Shown here one piece after another: positions 10,069 through 19,882 of a stretch of DNA of 64,000 bases. Source of the DNA: Methanosarcina sp. 2.H.T.1A.6 (GTDB taxonomy: Archaea; Halobacteriota; Methanosarcinia; Methanosarcinales; Methanosarcinaceae). Below the pieces are notes generated by a model that worked only from the letters and a program-made list of their open reading frames with translations, did not search any database and was not told the DNA's origin. The DNA lies in NCBI RefSeq assembly GCF_000979455.1, contig NZ_JJOY01000052.1, positions 40,001-104,000 on the forward strand, written 5' to 3'. The translations under genes were made by a program, and so were the position numbers. Numbering within the stretch: position 1 is the first letter of the stretch; the number at the start of each line of letters is the position of its first letter.

Positions 10069-12687
10069 TTACACCCTTGGTTTGTACTTCAGATCCTGAA
10101 AGATAATTATAAACCCGGTTCCTCTACTGGTGTCAAGTTCTATGCTCCCGTTAATCTGGTCTACAAGTGCAGTCACCAGCTGGAGCCCGAGGGAATCCGT
10201 ATTTCTGAAATCAAGGCCTTCAGGGAACCCTTTGCCATCATCTCTGACAATCAGGGTCAGCCTATCCTCTACTTTATTTAGCCCCTGTGTGCCACTAATA
10301 CCAGTACAATCAATTTTCTCGCACTTAGCCACTTGATCTTCTGTATTTTTATAATTTTCTCTAAAAGAAAGTGAATCTCTTCGGTTCCTGTGTAACTGGA
10401 TGTAGATTTCTCCGTCCTCTCCTTCCGAAAAGGCATGTTTAAGGGCGTTTGAAATAAGTTCGTTGATAATAATGCCCAGGGGAACTGCAGTATCCATTCC
10501 GAGAAAAACGTTATCAACATCAAGTCTCAGACTGATTTTTCCGCTCCCTACTGAATAGGATTGGAAGAGATAATTGGAAAGATTCTGAATGTAATCTGCA
10601 AAGTCCACACTTACCATATCTTCAGACTGGTAGAGTTTTTCATGAACAAGTGCCATTGACTTCACCCTGTGCTGACTCTCTTTGAAGGCATCCATTACCT
10701 TCCTATCTGAAAAGTTTCCGGATTCCAGGTAGAGCAGGGTTGAGATTACCTGCAGGTTATTTTTGATCCTGTGATGAATTTCCTTTTTATGGATTTCTTC
10801 GATCTGTAACAGGACCTCTTCAGCTTTTTTATGTTCGGTTATATCAAGGATGATTCCCTGAAGGTGGATCTCATTTTTCTCGTCCCTCTGAATAAAAGTC
10901 CTCTCATCCACCCAGCGGACTTCCCCGGATCTGGTGAATATTCGGTACTCCGAAGTATAGACATCACAGCCGGACTCCACATTCCGGGCAAGCTCTTCGT
11001 GCATATTTTTAAGGTCTTCCGGGTGGACGATATCTTCGTAGAAAACCTTCTTTGAGGTAAAATCCGTTACTTCATACCCTAACCGCGTAATGTTTTCCGA
11101 GACAAATTTTGCAGGCCAGCCGGGTTCATATTTCCATAAAAAAACGATTACCGGACTATTGTTGATGACTCGTTCCATTTCCTCTTTAAGCTTATTGGAA
11201 CGTTCCAGTTCCATTGCATAATCCAGCAGGGCTTTTTCTGCTGCCCTGCGCTGCGCTGTAACAAGATCAAGAGCCCTGCGGGTCTCTTCAATCCCGTTCG
11301 TAAGGAGCTTAAAGTCTCCGTGCCCATGCACAAGGATCTCTCGCTTGAAATCGTTGTGCTGGAAAGCAGTCAGAACAGCATTTGAATCATCAATGATCCT
11401 GTTGAGGGTTTCGGAAAACTTATCAAGGGTATCTCCAAGATCCCTGAACTCTCCCTGTACATCTACATTGACCCGTTCCTTCAACTCTCCTTTTGCAAGG
11501 GCGTTGGTTACCCTTATGGTTTCCCGGACAGGTACAATCACGGCCCTAAGAATTTCGTTCAGACCGCTTGGAATTTCCCGGAAATCAATTTCCACATCGG
11601 TATTTGCCCTTACATCGAGCCTCCCTTTAACCGCTTCCTGCGCAATGTTCCTGAAATCATCAACAATTTCATCGATAGGTTTTGTGATGGACCGTGCAAT
11701 CATATAAGCCAGAGCCGCCATAAAAATTATCGAGATTGCAGAGATGATAAGAAGCCGGTCCCTCAGATCAGCAACCCCGGCAAGCATTTCTTCTTTAGGG
11801 ACTACCAGCACAAATGCAGATTCACCTGTTTCAACAGGTTCGTAAAACATAATAACGGTCTTGCCTGTGGTCGGGTCCTTAACTTCAATGTGCCCTCCTA
11901 TCCCCTGCCGAATATCATCTGAGGCATTTTTAATCTCTTTTGAATCAAAATCAGAAAAGCTCTTTTTGCCGATCCAGTCTTTCCGCGTGGGATGAGAAAG
12001 GAAAACACCGGTGTTGCTTACCATGAAAGCATATCCCGTATCAAAAGTCCGGATATTGCTTGCGACCTCGTCCACATATTCAAGCGGGACATCCACACCG
12101 GCAATCCCTGCAAACTCTCCGTCTTTAAAAATAGGAGAGTCGTAACTCATCATGAATATTCCTTCGTAAAAGTAGGGTTCGGTCAGAATATCCTCACCAG
12201 TAGCTTTTGGTAGCTGGTAGTAGTCAGAAGAATCATAATGAACAAGAGGTTCAATCACCAGAGGCCCTTCAATCTTGTTGCAGTACGGGACAAACCTGCC
12301 GGTTGCATCGTGTCCGGAGGTATTAACATAGTCTCGATCCCTGCCGTCAAAGGCATTCGGCTCATAACCCAGGTAGACGCCGATTAAACTGGGGTTCCCT
12401 TCAAGGACATTTTCAAGGATGCCTATTGCCTCTTCCCTGTCAGAAGCTTCATACTCAGCCATTGTAAGCGCAAGGGTTCGTGCAACAGCCTGATTGGCCT
12501 TCATATGGGCATCGAACTGATTTGCATAGTTGTCTGCCATCTCAATGGATTTATCATAAGCAAGCTTTTCTTCCTGAGTAGTTACTGTCCCGATGATGAC
12601 TGCCATGGATACGGCAAGAACGAGAAAAATTCCGACAACAATAAGAATAACCAGCTTTGGCTTTAAGGGGACGTCTTTGAACCTCAT
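10069..12687 (-). CDS. Membrane sensor histidine kinase (Cache-HAMP-PAS-HisKA_2-HATPase)
   Basis: 872 aa from the ATG at 12687 (MRFKDVPLKPKLVIL), which has GGAG 9 nt upstream; the frame extends to 12744 but that ATG has no Shine-Dalgarno. Order of parts: TM helix, a large extracytoplasmic double-Cache-like sensor domain (motif VYLGYEPNAF, GIAGVDVPLEYV), second TM (SIIFMAALAYMIA), HAMP, PAS with PAC, HisKA_2 with the phospho-acceptor His in IHHRIKNNLQVIS, and a HATPase domain (NELISNALKHAF, DDGKGFPEG, SLGLQLV, GTGF). It probably senses a small extracellular ligand. It forms an operon with the receiver at 9664-10065. An insertion of about 45 residues in the HATPase (YKNTEDQVAKCEKIDCTG) is unusual. 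Confidence 0.9.
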   Translation of the reverse strand: MRFKDVPLKPKLVILIVVGIFLVLAVSMAVIIGTVTTQEEKLAYDKSIEMADNYANQFDAHMKANQAVARTLALTMAEYEASDREEAIGILENVLEGNPSLIGVYLGYEPNAFDGRDRDYVNTSGHDATGRFVPYCNKIEGPLVIEPLVHYDSSDYYQLPKATGEDILTEPYFYEGIFMMSYDSPIFKDGEFAGIAGVDVPLEYVDEVASNIRTFDTGYAFMVSNTGVFLSHPTRKDWIGKKSFSDFDSKEIKNASDDIRQGIGGHIEVKDPTTGKTVIMFYEPVETGESAFVLVVPKEEMLAGVADLRDRLLIISAISIIFMAALAYMIARSITKPIDEIVDDFRNIAQEAVKGRLDVRANTDVEIDFREIPSGLNEILRAVIVPVRETIRVTNALAKGELKERVNVDVQGEFRDLGDTLDKFSETLNRIIDDSNAVLTAFQHNDFKREILVHGHGDFKLLTNGIEETRRALDLVTAQRRAAEKALLDYAMELERSNKLKEEMERVINNSPVIVFLWKYEPGWPAKFVSENITRLGYEVTDFTSKKVFYEDIVHPEDLKNMHEELARNVESGCDVYTSEYRIFTRSGEVRWVDERTFIQRDEKNEIHLQGIILDITEHKKAEEVLLQIEEIHKKEIHHRIKNNLQVISTLLYLESGNFSDRKVMDAFKESQHRVKSMALVHEKLYQSEDMVSVDFADYIQNLSNYLFQSYSVGSGKISLRLDVDNVFLGMDTAVPLGIIINELISNALKHAFSEGEDGEIYIQLHRNRRDSLSFRENYKNTEDQVAKCEKIDCTGISGTQGLNKVEDRLTLIVRDDGKGFPEGLDFRNTDSLGLQLVTALVDQINGSIELDTSRGTGFIIIFQDLKYKPRV

Positions 12688-12770
12688 AGTACCAGGCTCC
12701 CATAAATTAGAGCTTTTGGGGAAAGACTCAACATGGACCGTCAACTACCGTTTTTAAAAAACAGAGGACA

Positions 12771-13556
12771 TTAAAAGTCTGTTACTTCCCGGGCGGATTT
12801 TCTGTAATGCATGAAAAGCTCTCTGCCCCAGCGAAGTGCACTTGCATCGAAGCTCATCACCTTTCGGTGGTCATATTTTCCCTGCCTGTTGAAAAGGCAG
12901 AGATACATGAAACGATCCGTAACGGCAATGGTGGGAATATTGAGACTTTCTTCACAGACCACTACAATTGTATTTTTGGAATCAAGAAAGGACCTGAGAT
13001 CGTCAGGATAGTCATTTTTGAGTCTCTCAAACACGGATTCCGTTAGCACGAGTTTCACTTCAACTTCACTCATTGCAAGCTTCGAATATAGAGAAGGATA
13101 CAGAGGGTGATAATAGGAAAGAGAACTCAGGATGCACCTGGATTTCGCAAGATTTTCCGTAAATTCCCTGGGGAGGTCAAAGAGGTGGTTCAGGTCAGGC
13201 TCAATCACCATACATTCTCCAAGTTCACCGAGGCGCATGAAAAGGTCATGGGGTATGACGCTAGTATCCCGGCTTGCCCAGTATTCCTTATTTTCTTCGA
13301 GGACCTCAAGTGTATTCAGGAGAGGAAGCATGTTCCCGACCACAAGTTTTCCTATCTCCGAAAGCTCGTAGGTGCCCCCTTTCTGGAGAATCAACTCCTG
13401 CTTTTTCAGGATCTTGATTTGAGGCATCATAGCTTTAGAATTCACATTAAGAGAAGTCTTTATTTGCTCGATGTCCCGGGGTCCTTCCATAAGTAAAAGG
13501 AGGAGGTTTTTTCTTTTTTCAGAAAGCCAGATAGTATCGCATAAAGAGGAGCTCAT
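12771..13556 (-). CDS. HTH regulator of the DUF1724 (FilR1/Msr-like) type
   Basis: 261 aa. Residues about 8-85 form a winged helix (LSEKRKNLLLLLMEGPRDIEQIKTSL; KKQELILQKGGTYELSEIGKLV). The remainder matches the DUF1724 domain pattern (ILSSLSYYHPLYPSLYSKL; VKLVLTESVFERL; IAVTDRFMYLCLF; KVMSFDASALRWGRELFMHYR). In Methanosarcina, relatives (the Msr proteins) regulate methyltransferase genes, but no methyltransferase gene is visible here, so its target is unknown. A TATA-like stretch and a GGGGG segment lie just upstream of the start. It lies upstream of the sensor kinase on the same strand. Confidence 0.85.
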   Translation of the reverse strand: MSSSLCDTIWLSEKRKNLLLLLMEGPRDIEQIKTSLNVNSKAMMPQIKILKKQELILQKGGTYELSEIGKLVVGNMLPLLNTLEVLEENKEYWASRDTSVIPHDLFMRLGELGECMVIEPDLNHLFDLPREFTENLAKSRCILSSLSYYHPLYPSLYSKLAMSEVEVKLVLTESVFERLKNDYPDDLRSFLDSKNTIVVVCEESLNIPTIAVTDRFMYLCLFNRQGKYDHRKVMSFDASALRWGRELFMHYRKSAREVTDF

Positions 13557-13922
13557 TGCTACCCCCTAATATAAATAAACTTTTATTAATATGTTATGTT
13601 TTGGTTATCTCTAATTAATCGGGAGATATTATTCCAGAATATCCGAAGATGATATCTTCATGGCCTTTTCCCCCGCACAATATACGGCTACGGTTGGCAT
13701 TCCAGCAAGGCAAAAAACGATAGAAAAACATAAATCAGTTATGGACCTTGGACAAAAGCCAGATATAGGAACTCACTGCAGTGTTTTATCTATAAAGTTT
13801 AGATTTTGGGTTAATTTTTCATATATCTCCTAAGTTTGACAGTACCCACTAATTGGTACTGAATATTTCCCTTTTTTTGGTCCGATTGGACTTGACAGGT
13901 TCTATAAATTTATAAAAATTTA
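13557..13922. other. Intergenic region
   Basis: This spacer contains the promoter of the DUF1724-type gene (TATA-like sequence about 13575-13595, minus strand) and then AT-rich sequence reaching the 3' end of the transposase remnant. No gene was recognised. Confidence 0.45.
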
Positions 13923-13931
13923 TTATATATT

Positions 13932-14969
13932 CTACGTAATCCCACTCATTTTTGCTACAATCAAGCTATTGATCTGGTCAAAATTCGCAAAAATATAGTT
14001 TTTGACCCCATTTTTCTTGAAGTTGATTGTAAGTGTCAAATTCTTCAAGCTTTTTTTGATGAATTTCGTAGACCTGTGTTTAATGTCCTCAAATTCATAT
14101 CGCATCAGCGATATGAATAACTGGGCAATAAATCCCAGGATAATAGCTCCATAAATGCTATCATCGGACTACACTCTTAACGGCTTAATTTGAATTTCAT
14201 TTTTTAACGAGTGGAATATTTTTTCAATGGAATCCTTTTTTCGGTATATTTTCAATGCCTCTTCAAGTGTCAAATCCTTGTTTGATTTGAGGCAGAAAAA
14301 TCCTTCTCTTCCATTAATCAGTGAAGCTTTTAAGAGTTCTATAGCTTCTTCATCACTAAGCTCTTCAAGCTTAGTCCTAAAAGAGTAATCAATCTCAATT
14401 AACTCGTTATTTATTCTGAACTTCTTAGGAAGCTTTTTCTTGTTTACAATGGCCTTCTGAATCTCTCTTGCTTCCTTTAATTTCCTCATAATAGCTCTTG
14501 CTTTTGCTTCCAACTGTCTTTTCTGTAAAGCTTCAGAGAAGTAGAAATATTTAATGCTACTTGGCTTGACGATTTTTATCCCATATAAACCTTTTTTGGC
14601 ATCTATCAGTTCGGCTTTTTCCGGATCAAATTTCTCAATTATTTTGTCGTCACTTGTATTCAGTTTCATGGAGGTAAGATACTCCATCTCGTCTTTCTGG
14701 TTTAACCAATTACCTGCTTCTTTGATACTAAAATTCTCGGTGAGCTTATAGCTTACCAATCCTATCAGTAAACTATTGAGATCAAGACCTTTGCTTTTAT
14801 GCTTGCTAAAAATATCGTAAAAATTAAGCTTTTCATAGTAGGATTGGACGGCAAGCATTGTTCCAATCGGAAGACATATATTTGAGGCTCTCAAATTAGA
14901 ATTTTGACTTAAAAACTTATTCTTTTTTTCACTAACTCTGATATACTTGTCTTTATTCGATAACGGCAA
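13932..14969 (-). pseudogene. IS1634-like transposase, internally deleted, with in-frame amber codon
   Basis: The frame 14969-14169 (266 aa) begins like a large DDE transposase (LPIGTMLAVQSYYEKLNFYD) and ends like one (YRKKDSIEKIFHSLKNEIQIKPLRV). It lacks the central part: the N-terminal region jumps at about residue 95 (NQKDEMEYLTSMKLN) to the C-terminal half, removing the expected catalytic Asp motifs. A TAG at 14169-14171 interrupts it; the same frame continues SDDSIYGAIILGFIAQLFIS to a second TAG at 13932, with TAA at 13923. Since family members usually run about 500 aa, this is a dead copy. The amber codon could be read as pyrrolysine in this genus, but a simple nonsense change (TGG to TAG) in a decaying copy is more likely. 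Confidence 0.8.
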
Positions 14970-14998
14970 CTTTAAACAATGCCAGATATGCCGTTCTC

Positions 14999-16105
14999 AT
15001 GTCGAAAAACAGTATGTTATATAAAGGAGTCCTCTTCGAGGACTCCCTCGATAACTATCTTAGCAGAGAAAGCACTTCAATTTGCCAATTCCTGTACTTC
15101 CTCTGCATTGACGATATTGCAAAGCACATCGAGCGTACTTTTTATACCAACAAAAGTTGGCACTTTAAATACAGTGTATCTTCTATGATAAAACTCTTTG
15201 TTGTGAAATGTTTCAGGAAACTTTCATATGATAAAGCCATTTCTTCCTTAACAGAGGAAGAAACTATCTTACTCTCTTTTTTGATGAAACCGGCCAGATA
15301 AAACTTCCTTCAAGTGGAACCCTTCATCATTTTGTAAAGTATAGGCTTGGTGAGGAGGGAATCAATGAGATAATGATGCTGTAGGTGAAAAAATTCTCAA
15401 ACTTTCTCCGGAAAAGGAAGCTAAGATCGATTCCACTCCACTCGAAGCTTCAAGATATGATACATATGCTGATTACAATCCTCATTATGAATGCAAAATG
15501 GATAGGGCGCATATTACAATGGTTGGAACTTACCCTGTTTTTATGACTCATATAAAAGGAGTTGCTGGGGACTCTCCAGAACTTATCAACCATATTAAAG
15601 CTCTTAAGAAGATGAATGCTGATCTCGAATTGTATTCTGCAGATGGAGGTTATGATTCATTCTGTAACCATTCTGATATTTGGTATCACCTGGATGCAAA
15701 ACCGATTATCTCCTACGCCTCAAATGCCGTAATCAATCAAGAAGGTGAAGAGGAAAGAATCAATCACTGGGTCAATAAAAAATGGAGAATCGGTGGAGAT
15801 GTTCATGCACCAATGGTAAACAAACTCAAATTTCTTATGAGAATGAAAGGAAAGAACAGGTAGGAATGTACCTGAGAAACCAGAACATCAGAGATGAATA
15901 TTTTGATAACCAATATAAAAAGAGAGCTGAATGTGAAAAGATACATGGACATATTAAGGGCACAGTAAAATTCGATATCAGAAGAGTGAGAAATGAGAGT
16001 AGGAAACTCTACTCTCTATTGAGTTTCATAGCATATCAACTACTGGCGCTGACAGAAATGCAAAATAAAGTTGGGAATAAAAATTCATTTGGGAAATACT
16101 TTTGA
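14999..16105 (+). pseudogene. Frameshifted DDE transposase
   Basis: At least three frames together make one transposase. 14999-15301 is the N-terminal domain (HIERTFYTNKSWHFKYSVSS). After a stop, 15302-15490 reads KLPSSGTLHHFVKYRLGEEG and, one frame over, KIDSTPLEASRYDTYADYN with the first catalytic Asp. 15498-15863 contains LYSADGGYDSF with the second Asp. 15782-16105 carries the Glu-containing end (AECEKIHGHIKGTVKF). The frame changes near 15382 and between 15782 and 15863. The element directly abuts the IS1634-like copy (14969), suggesting insertion of one IS next to the other. The IS family is not certain; it resembles IS4/IS1182-type DDE enzymes. Confidence 0.8.
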
Positions 16106-16172
16106 AGAAATGGGTATCAAATTAGATAAGAGATTTTAAGAGCTAATTTGAGAGCCTCAATTTGAGAGCCTC

Positions 16173-16292
16173 AAGGCAAAAAGCCGCAAATTTAGGAAAA
16201 TATAAAAAACATACGTTTGGATAAACATGGAGTTTTTCCGAAAAAACGATAGCAGAAAAAATTGTGAAAATTGAACGGACATCTGCGGAAAG
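16173..16292 (+). repeat. Right half of a MITE-like element
   Basis: The right part of the element seen complete at 44661-44904. It ends in GACATCTGCGGAAAG, the inverse of the left terminus CTTTCCGCAGATGTC found at 19571. Its first 47 bp are the same as 19695-19741. The left half is missing here. Confidence 0.75.
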
Positions 16293-16451
16293 CCAGTTGT
16301 ATTCATTGGACCGAATTAAACAAAACAAAGAGCACTTATTTTTATTTAACTGTCAAAGTCAGGGTATATTGAAAAATACAGGGAAGAAGTCCTTCCCTAA
16401 CTTCCTTAAACTCGCGGAAAACTCGCTCTGAAAGACCGGACGGCTGATAGG

Positions 16452-17519
16452 TTAATTTTCCGGCTTTGCCTTCTTTCCAAGCCAGATTCCGAGTGCCCCC
16501 AGCCCTACCAGCAGGGCAATAAACTGTATGAGCCCGCCAAGGTAGGGGATTTCATAAACTATTGCAAATACAACCGCTCCGGTGAGGTAATATATCATAT
16601 TCCCTGTTTCTTTTTTGAAGACCTTGGTGTAAATCATCTCTCCTGCGAGCAGTTTGACCGGTACTGTAGCAATAAGGGTTGCGAGGGTCAGGAGCAGCAT
16701 CAGCAAGATCGAAAGACTCCATCCGAAGAATGTAATTAGCAGGATAAAGGAGAGGACCGGAATGAAGACCAGGAGCAAAAAGCCCAGCAGTCCGGCTTTC
16801 AAAGCTGAGCCCCTTAAAATTTCCGCAAGTCCGGTTACAAAACCCGGGAAGGTATAGATAAGGATAAAGCCCAGGGCAAGAGATGCCAGCAGCCCTATAA
16901 TGAAGAAAAAGATGCTGAAACCTTCAACTTCACCTGCATACTGGTCTTGTTCTCTGGTTACGGGTGTGATACTCAGGTTTCCCTCTACCTTATCTTCAAG
17001 GTCAGAGGGGTAATTTTCGGCTTCAAGTTCAAGGTTCCCTTTAAGCTCAAAGTCCTCTCCTGTCTGGAGGGTCCCGGCAGAGACTGACCCGTTTCCATTG
17101 ACGATCCCGTTAAGAGTTACCCCCCCTCCGGCCAGCAGGATATCACCTTCAACTGTGCTGTCCTTCGAGAGAAAAATCTGACCTCCGGCTACTACCAGGT
17201 CTCCGCCAACATTTCCATTTACCCGAATCGAGCCTCCGGCAGCTATGATGTTTCCTGAAACATCCCCGTTAATAATTAGTTCTCCGCCGGCGCCGATGAA
17301 ATCATCTATAACGTTTCCGTTTATCTCAAGCCTGGACCCCCCAAGCACCAGATCTCCCGGGATATCCTGATCGATCTGAAGGTCATCTCCTCCACCGAAA
17401 ACGTTTCCTGAGCTCGTATATTTAAGTAAGCTCTCTTCATCAACGGCTCCTGCCGAAAAAGGCAGTGCAGCAAAAAGTACCATAAATAAAATAAGTAGTG
17501 ATGCCAGCTTCTTTTCCAT
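16452..17519 (-). CDS. Membrane protein with bactofilin-like (polymer-forming) repeat domain
   Basis: 355 aa. A signal peptide (residues 1-25, cleaved after AGA) leads into about 140 residues of short beta-helix repeats (GDLVLGGSRLEINGNV, GNIIAAGGSIRVNGNV, GDLVVAGGQIFLS), the pattern of the polymer-forming cytoskeletal/bactofilin family. After a linker come four to five membrane helices from about residue 205. The beta-helix is therefore predicted to be outside the cell, unlike cytosolic bactofilins. It is transcribed away from the IS region and precedes nothing obviously co-regulated. The role is unknown; an envelope function is inferred from topology. Confidence 0.85.
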   Translation of the reverse strand: MEKKLASLLILFMVLFAALPFSAGAVDEESLLKYTSSGNVFGGGDDLQIDQDIPGDLVLGGSRLEINGNVIDDFIGAGGELIINGDVSGNIIAAGGSIRVNGNVGGDLVVAGGQIFLSKDSTVEGDILLAGGGVTLNGIVNGNGSVSAGTLQTGEDFELKGNLELEAENYPSDLEDKVEGNLSITPVTREQDQYAGEVEGFSIFFFIIGLLASLALGFILIYTFPGFVTGLAEILRGSALKAGLLGFLLLVFIPVLSFILLITFFGWSLSILLMLLLTLATLIATVPVKLLAGEMIYTKVFKKETGNMIYYLTGAVVFAIVYEIPYLGGLIQFIALLVGLGALGIWLGKKAKPEN

Positions 17520-17764
17520 AGAATCACCTTCTTTGGTATCATTGAGTCTTTCCAGTTAACTGCTCCGGACGAATACCAGGATATTCTGGCTGGTATATTC
17601 CCACTTGTTATTATATTTCCACTTGCTGGTATATTCCCACTTAACACGATGAATATGTATGAAAATCCCTTAGAAAATTAAAAGGCACTTAAAGATTAAA
17701 AATAGGAAGAAAAAACCTCCAATCAGTTCTCCAATCTTTTCCCTAACCTGTATTCAGGGAAGCT

Positions 17765-18274
17765 TTACCAGGAATTATCATGAATTCTTGAGACTTCGTA
17801 CCTGGACCTTCCGGGTTTTTCTTCTGCCGGATAGCCAATTGCGATTGCCGAAAATGGGGTTATATGCTCAGGAATGTTAAGTAATCCCCGGATTCCGGTG
17901 ACAAGTTTTTCAGCCGGGTAAACCCCTATCCAGACCGCCCCCAGCCCCATGTCATGGGCAGCCAGTAACATGTTTTCGCTTGCAGCCGAACAGTCCTGAA
18001 CCCAGAAATCCTTGAATTTCGGGACATTCTGGTCTGCGCAGATCAGTAATGCAGCCGGAGCGTCCTTTAACATCTTTGCATAAGGGTGCATTTCCGAGAT
18101 TTTTTCAAGCAGATCACGTCTGTCAATTATAATGAAATGCCAGGGTTGTTCATCCCCTGCTGACGGTGCACTCATGCCGGCTTTCAAAATGTTCTCAATT
18201 ATATCCCTGCTAACCGGCTCTGGCAGGTATTTCCGGATGCTTCTTCTGGTGAAAATCGCGTCCATTGTTTCCAT
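17765..18274 (-). CDS. Nitroreductase-family flavoprotein
   Basis: 169 aa, the usual length for a compact nitroreductase. The FMN-binding motifs are visible: RRSIRKYLPEPV near the N-terminus, APSAGDEQPWHFIII, and GLGAVWIGVYP followed by AIAIGYPAEEKPG. The family uses FMN and NAD(P)H to reduce varied substrates; the substrate cannot be read from the sequence. It is monocistronic and followed by AT-rich sequence. Confidence 0.9.
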   Translation of the reverse strand: METMDAIFTRRSIRKYLPEPVSRDIIENILKAGMSAPSAGDEQPWHFIIIDRRDLLEKISEMHPYAKMLKDAPAALLICADQNVPKFKDFWVQDCSAASENMLLAAHDMGLGAVWIGVYPAEKLVTGIRGLLNIPEHITPFSAIAIGYPAEEKPGRSRYEVSRIHDNSW

Positions 18275-18368
18275 AAATATTATCCCCCATTTATTAATGT
18301 ATTATTATAATGGATAAAAGTATTGTTCAGATCTGAATAAATTGTAGAGCAGTTAAAAAGATCTAAAT

Positions 18369-18430
18369 CACAGAATCAGAAAAAGAATCAGAAAAAGAAT
18401 CAGAAAAAGAATCAGAAAAAGAATCAGAAA
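18369..18430. repeat. 12-bp tandem repeat
   Basis: About five copies of AGAATCAGAAAA. In a minus-strand frame (18363-18545, 60 codons) the repeat encodes SDSF units (DSFSDSFSDSFSDS), but that frame has no clear ribosome-binding site, so coding is doubtful. Confidence 0.8.
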
Positions 18431-18654
18431 GTTCAAAAGAAGAAGATGATCCGTAAAATGATCCGTAAGATGGCCCGTAATTTGGTTCTAAAAGATATGT
18501 AACTGCTAATTCATCTAACTCTAAAAAAACACAATCAATAGCCATTAATTTTAAAAAATAAAATTAGAGAAATTTGCCAATCGAATCTTAAGAAAGATGG
18601 CTATGGCAAATTTATTGAGGCTGCTTTTCTCAGTTTGAATAGTTATCACTTTAC

Positions 18655-19308
18655 TTACTCAATTACAGTGACGCGATCTATAGCTTCCTGTGAATTAGGG
18701 ACTGAAAGAATTTCTGTAGCTGAAATTATCATTCCCTCGGATCCTTTATTATTTATTTTTTTAGCAGGAACTCCTGCGATTGAAATCCCTTTTTCATAAA
18801 ATGATTTGTTTACTACAGAATTTGCCCCAATTGCAATATTATCAGCAATTTCAATGTTTCCAAAGATTTTGGCACCTGGGCCGATGTATACATCATCTCC
18901 TATTTTTGGTGCCAAAAGAACGCTACCTCTGCCAGATCCTATATTAGTACAGGCATGTATTCTGCAATTCTCTCCAACTCTGGCATCTTTATTTACAACG
19001 ATAGTTCCTCTATGGGCTATGCATAATCCAGGACCAAAAACATTTATTGGAATACTATACCCGAGATGGATACTCTTTATATGCAATCTAAAAAGTATAT
19101 ATTTGAAATATAGTTTATGAATTAAAGATTTTTTACAGTTATTATAATATTCAGCCTTTCTTAATAATCTCTGAAATTTCCATATATCATCACCAATTAA
19201 TTTAGGCCTGTTGTAATTTTTCCCTAAAGCTAATTTGTCTGCTTCAATGTATAAATCGTAATCTGCCTTTGATTTGATAATAGATATTCCCTCTTTATAT
19301 ATGATTAT
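18655..19308 (-). CDS. CysE/hexapeptide-repeat acetyltransferase, start codon not found
   Basis: Left-handed beta-helix acetyltransferase of the serine-acetyltransferase type found in polysaccharide clusters: LGYSIPINVFGPGLCIAHRG, GENCRIHACTNIG, IGDDVYIGPGAKIFGNI, IGANSVVNKSF, GVPAKKI. The first possible start codon is a TTG at 19086, but the same frame continues upstream with plausible family sequence (KSKADYDLYIEADKLAL, DDIWKFQRLLRKAEYYNNC) up to a stop at 19309, with no ATG, GTG or TTG in the extension. Either a non-canonical start after GAGGGA (about 19289-19294) is used or the start was lost. No sugar-biosynthesis neighbours are present, and the gene sits between two MITE halves, so it may be a decaying remnant. 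Confidence 0.7.
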   Translation of the reverse strand: MIIYKEGISIIKSKADYDLYIEADKLALGKNYNRPKLIGDDIWKFQRLLRKAEYYNNCKKSLIHKLYFKYILFRLHIKSIHLGYSIPINVFGPGLCIAHRGTIVVNKDARVGENCRIHACTNIGSGRGSVLLAPKIGDDVYIGPGAKIFGNIEIADNIAIGANSVVNKSFYEKGISIAGVPAKKINNKGSEGMIISATEILSVPNSQEAIDRVTVIE

Positions 19309-19882
19309 TTATATGGTTTGAGGTCTTATGCTACTGGTTTTCCAGTTTAACTGTAGAATATAATATGTAAGAAAATTAAAAATGTGAATCTATGTGTGAT
19401 ACTCACAACATTTTATTATCTTAATTATTTTGGTTATATATAACTATTTTTAGATTAATTTGTCCAAATATTACACACACATGAATATATATTTAGATAA
19501 CTGGTATGTAAATAAATTAAGCAGAATCAATTTTCCTTATCATTAATAAGTAACATGTATATGTAGCTGTCTTTCCGCAGATGTCTTCAAAAAAATAACA
19601 TTTTTCTTGCTATCGTTTTTGGAGAATTACTCTAAAATTTGCAGTTATTATCTCAACTGAAGCTTATGAAAATAGCTGCTAAAAGTTTTCAATGAAGGCA
19701 AAAAGCCGCAAATTTAGGAAAATATAAAAAACATACGTTTGAATAAAAAACGTGTGCATGAATGAAAATTTGATGTTTTTCAATCTCCCATTCACCTGTA
19801 ATTATAAATATCATCCAATTTTATAATAATCACTGGATAACTGACATACACAAACAAAAGGGGAAATGGGGGATTGAAATAA
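19309..19882. other. Intergenic region with MITE half
   Basis: AT-rich spacer between divergent genes. Apart from the MITE-like left half (19571-19746) and the upstream sequence of the secreted protein at 19883, nothing was recognised. Confidence 0.45.
19571..19746 (+). repeat. Left half of a MITE-like element
   Basis: Begins CTTTCCGCAGATGTC and runs through the middle of the element (AAGGCAAAAAGCCGC segment at 19695) but lacks the right terminus. It is complementary in content to the right half at 16173-16292; the two share a 47-bp middle segment. Confidence 0.75.

Noticed and set aside
14169-14171. Pyrrolysine codon in the IS1634-like transposase
   Set aside because: Retained only as a low-interest finding: the copy is internally deleted, and one-base change from a Trp codon explains it more simply.
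18363-18545. 60-aa Ser/Asp-rich small protein
   Set aside because: Produced mainly by a 12-bp tandem repeat; no Shine-Dalgarno and no similarity, so listed only as a repeat.
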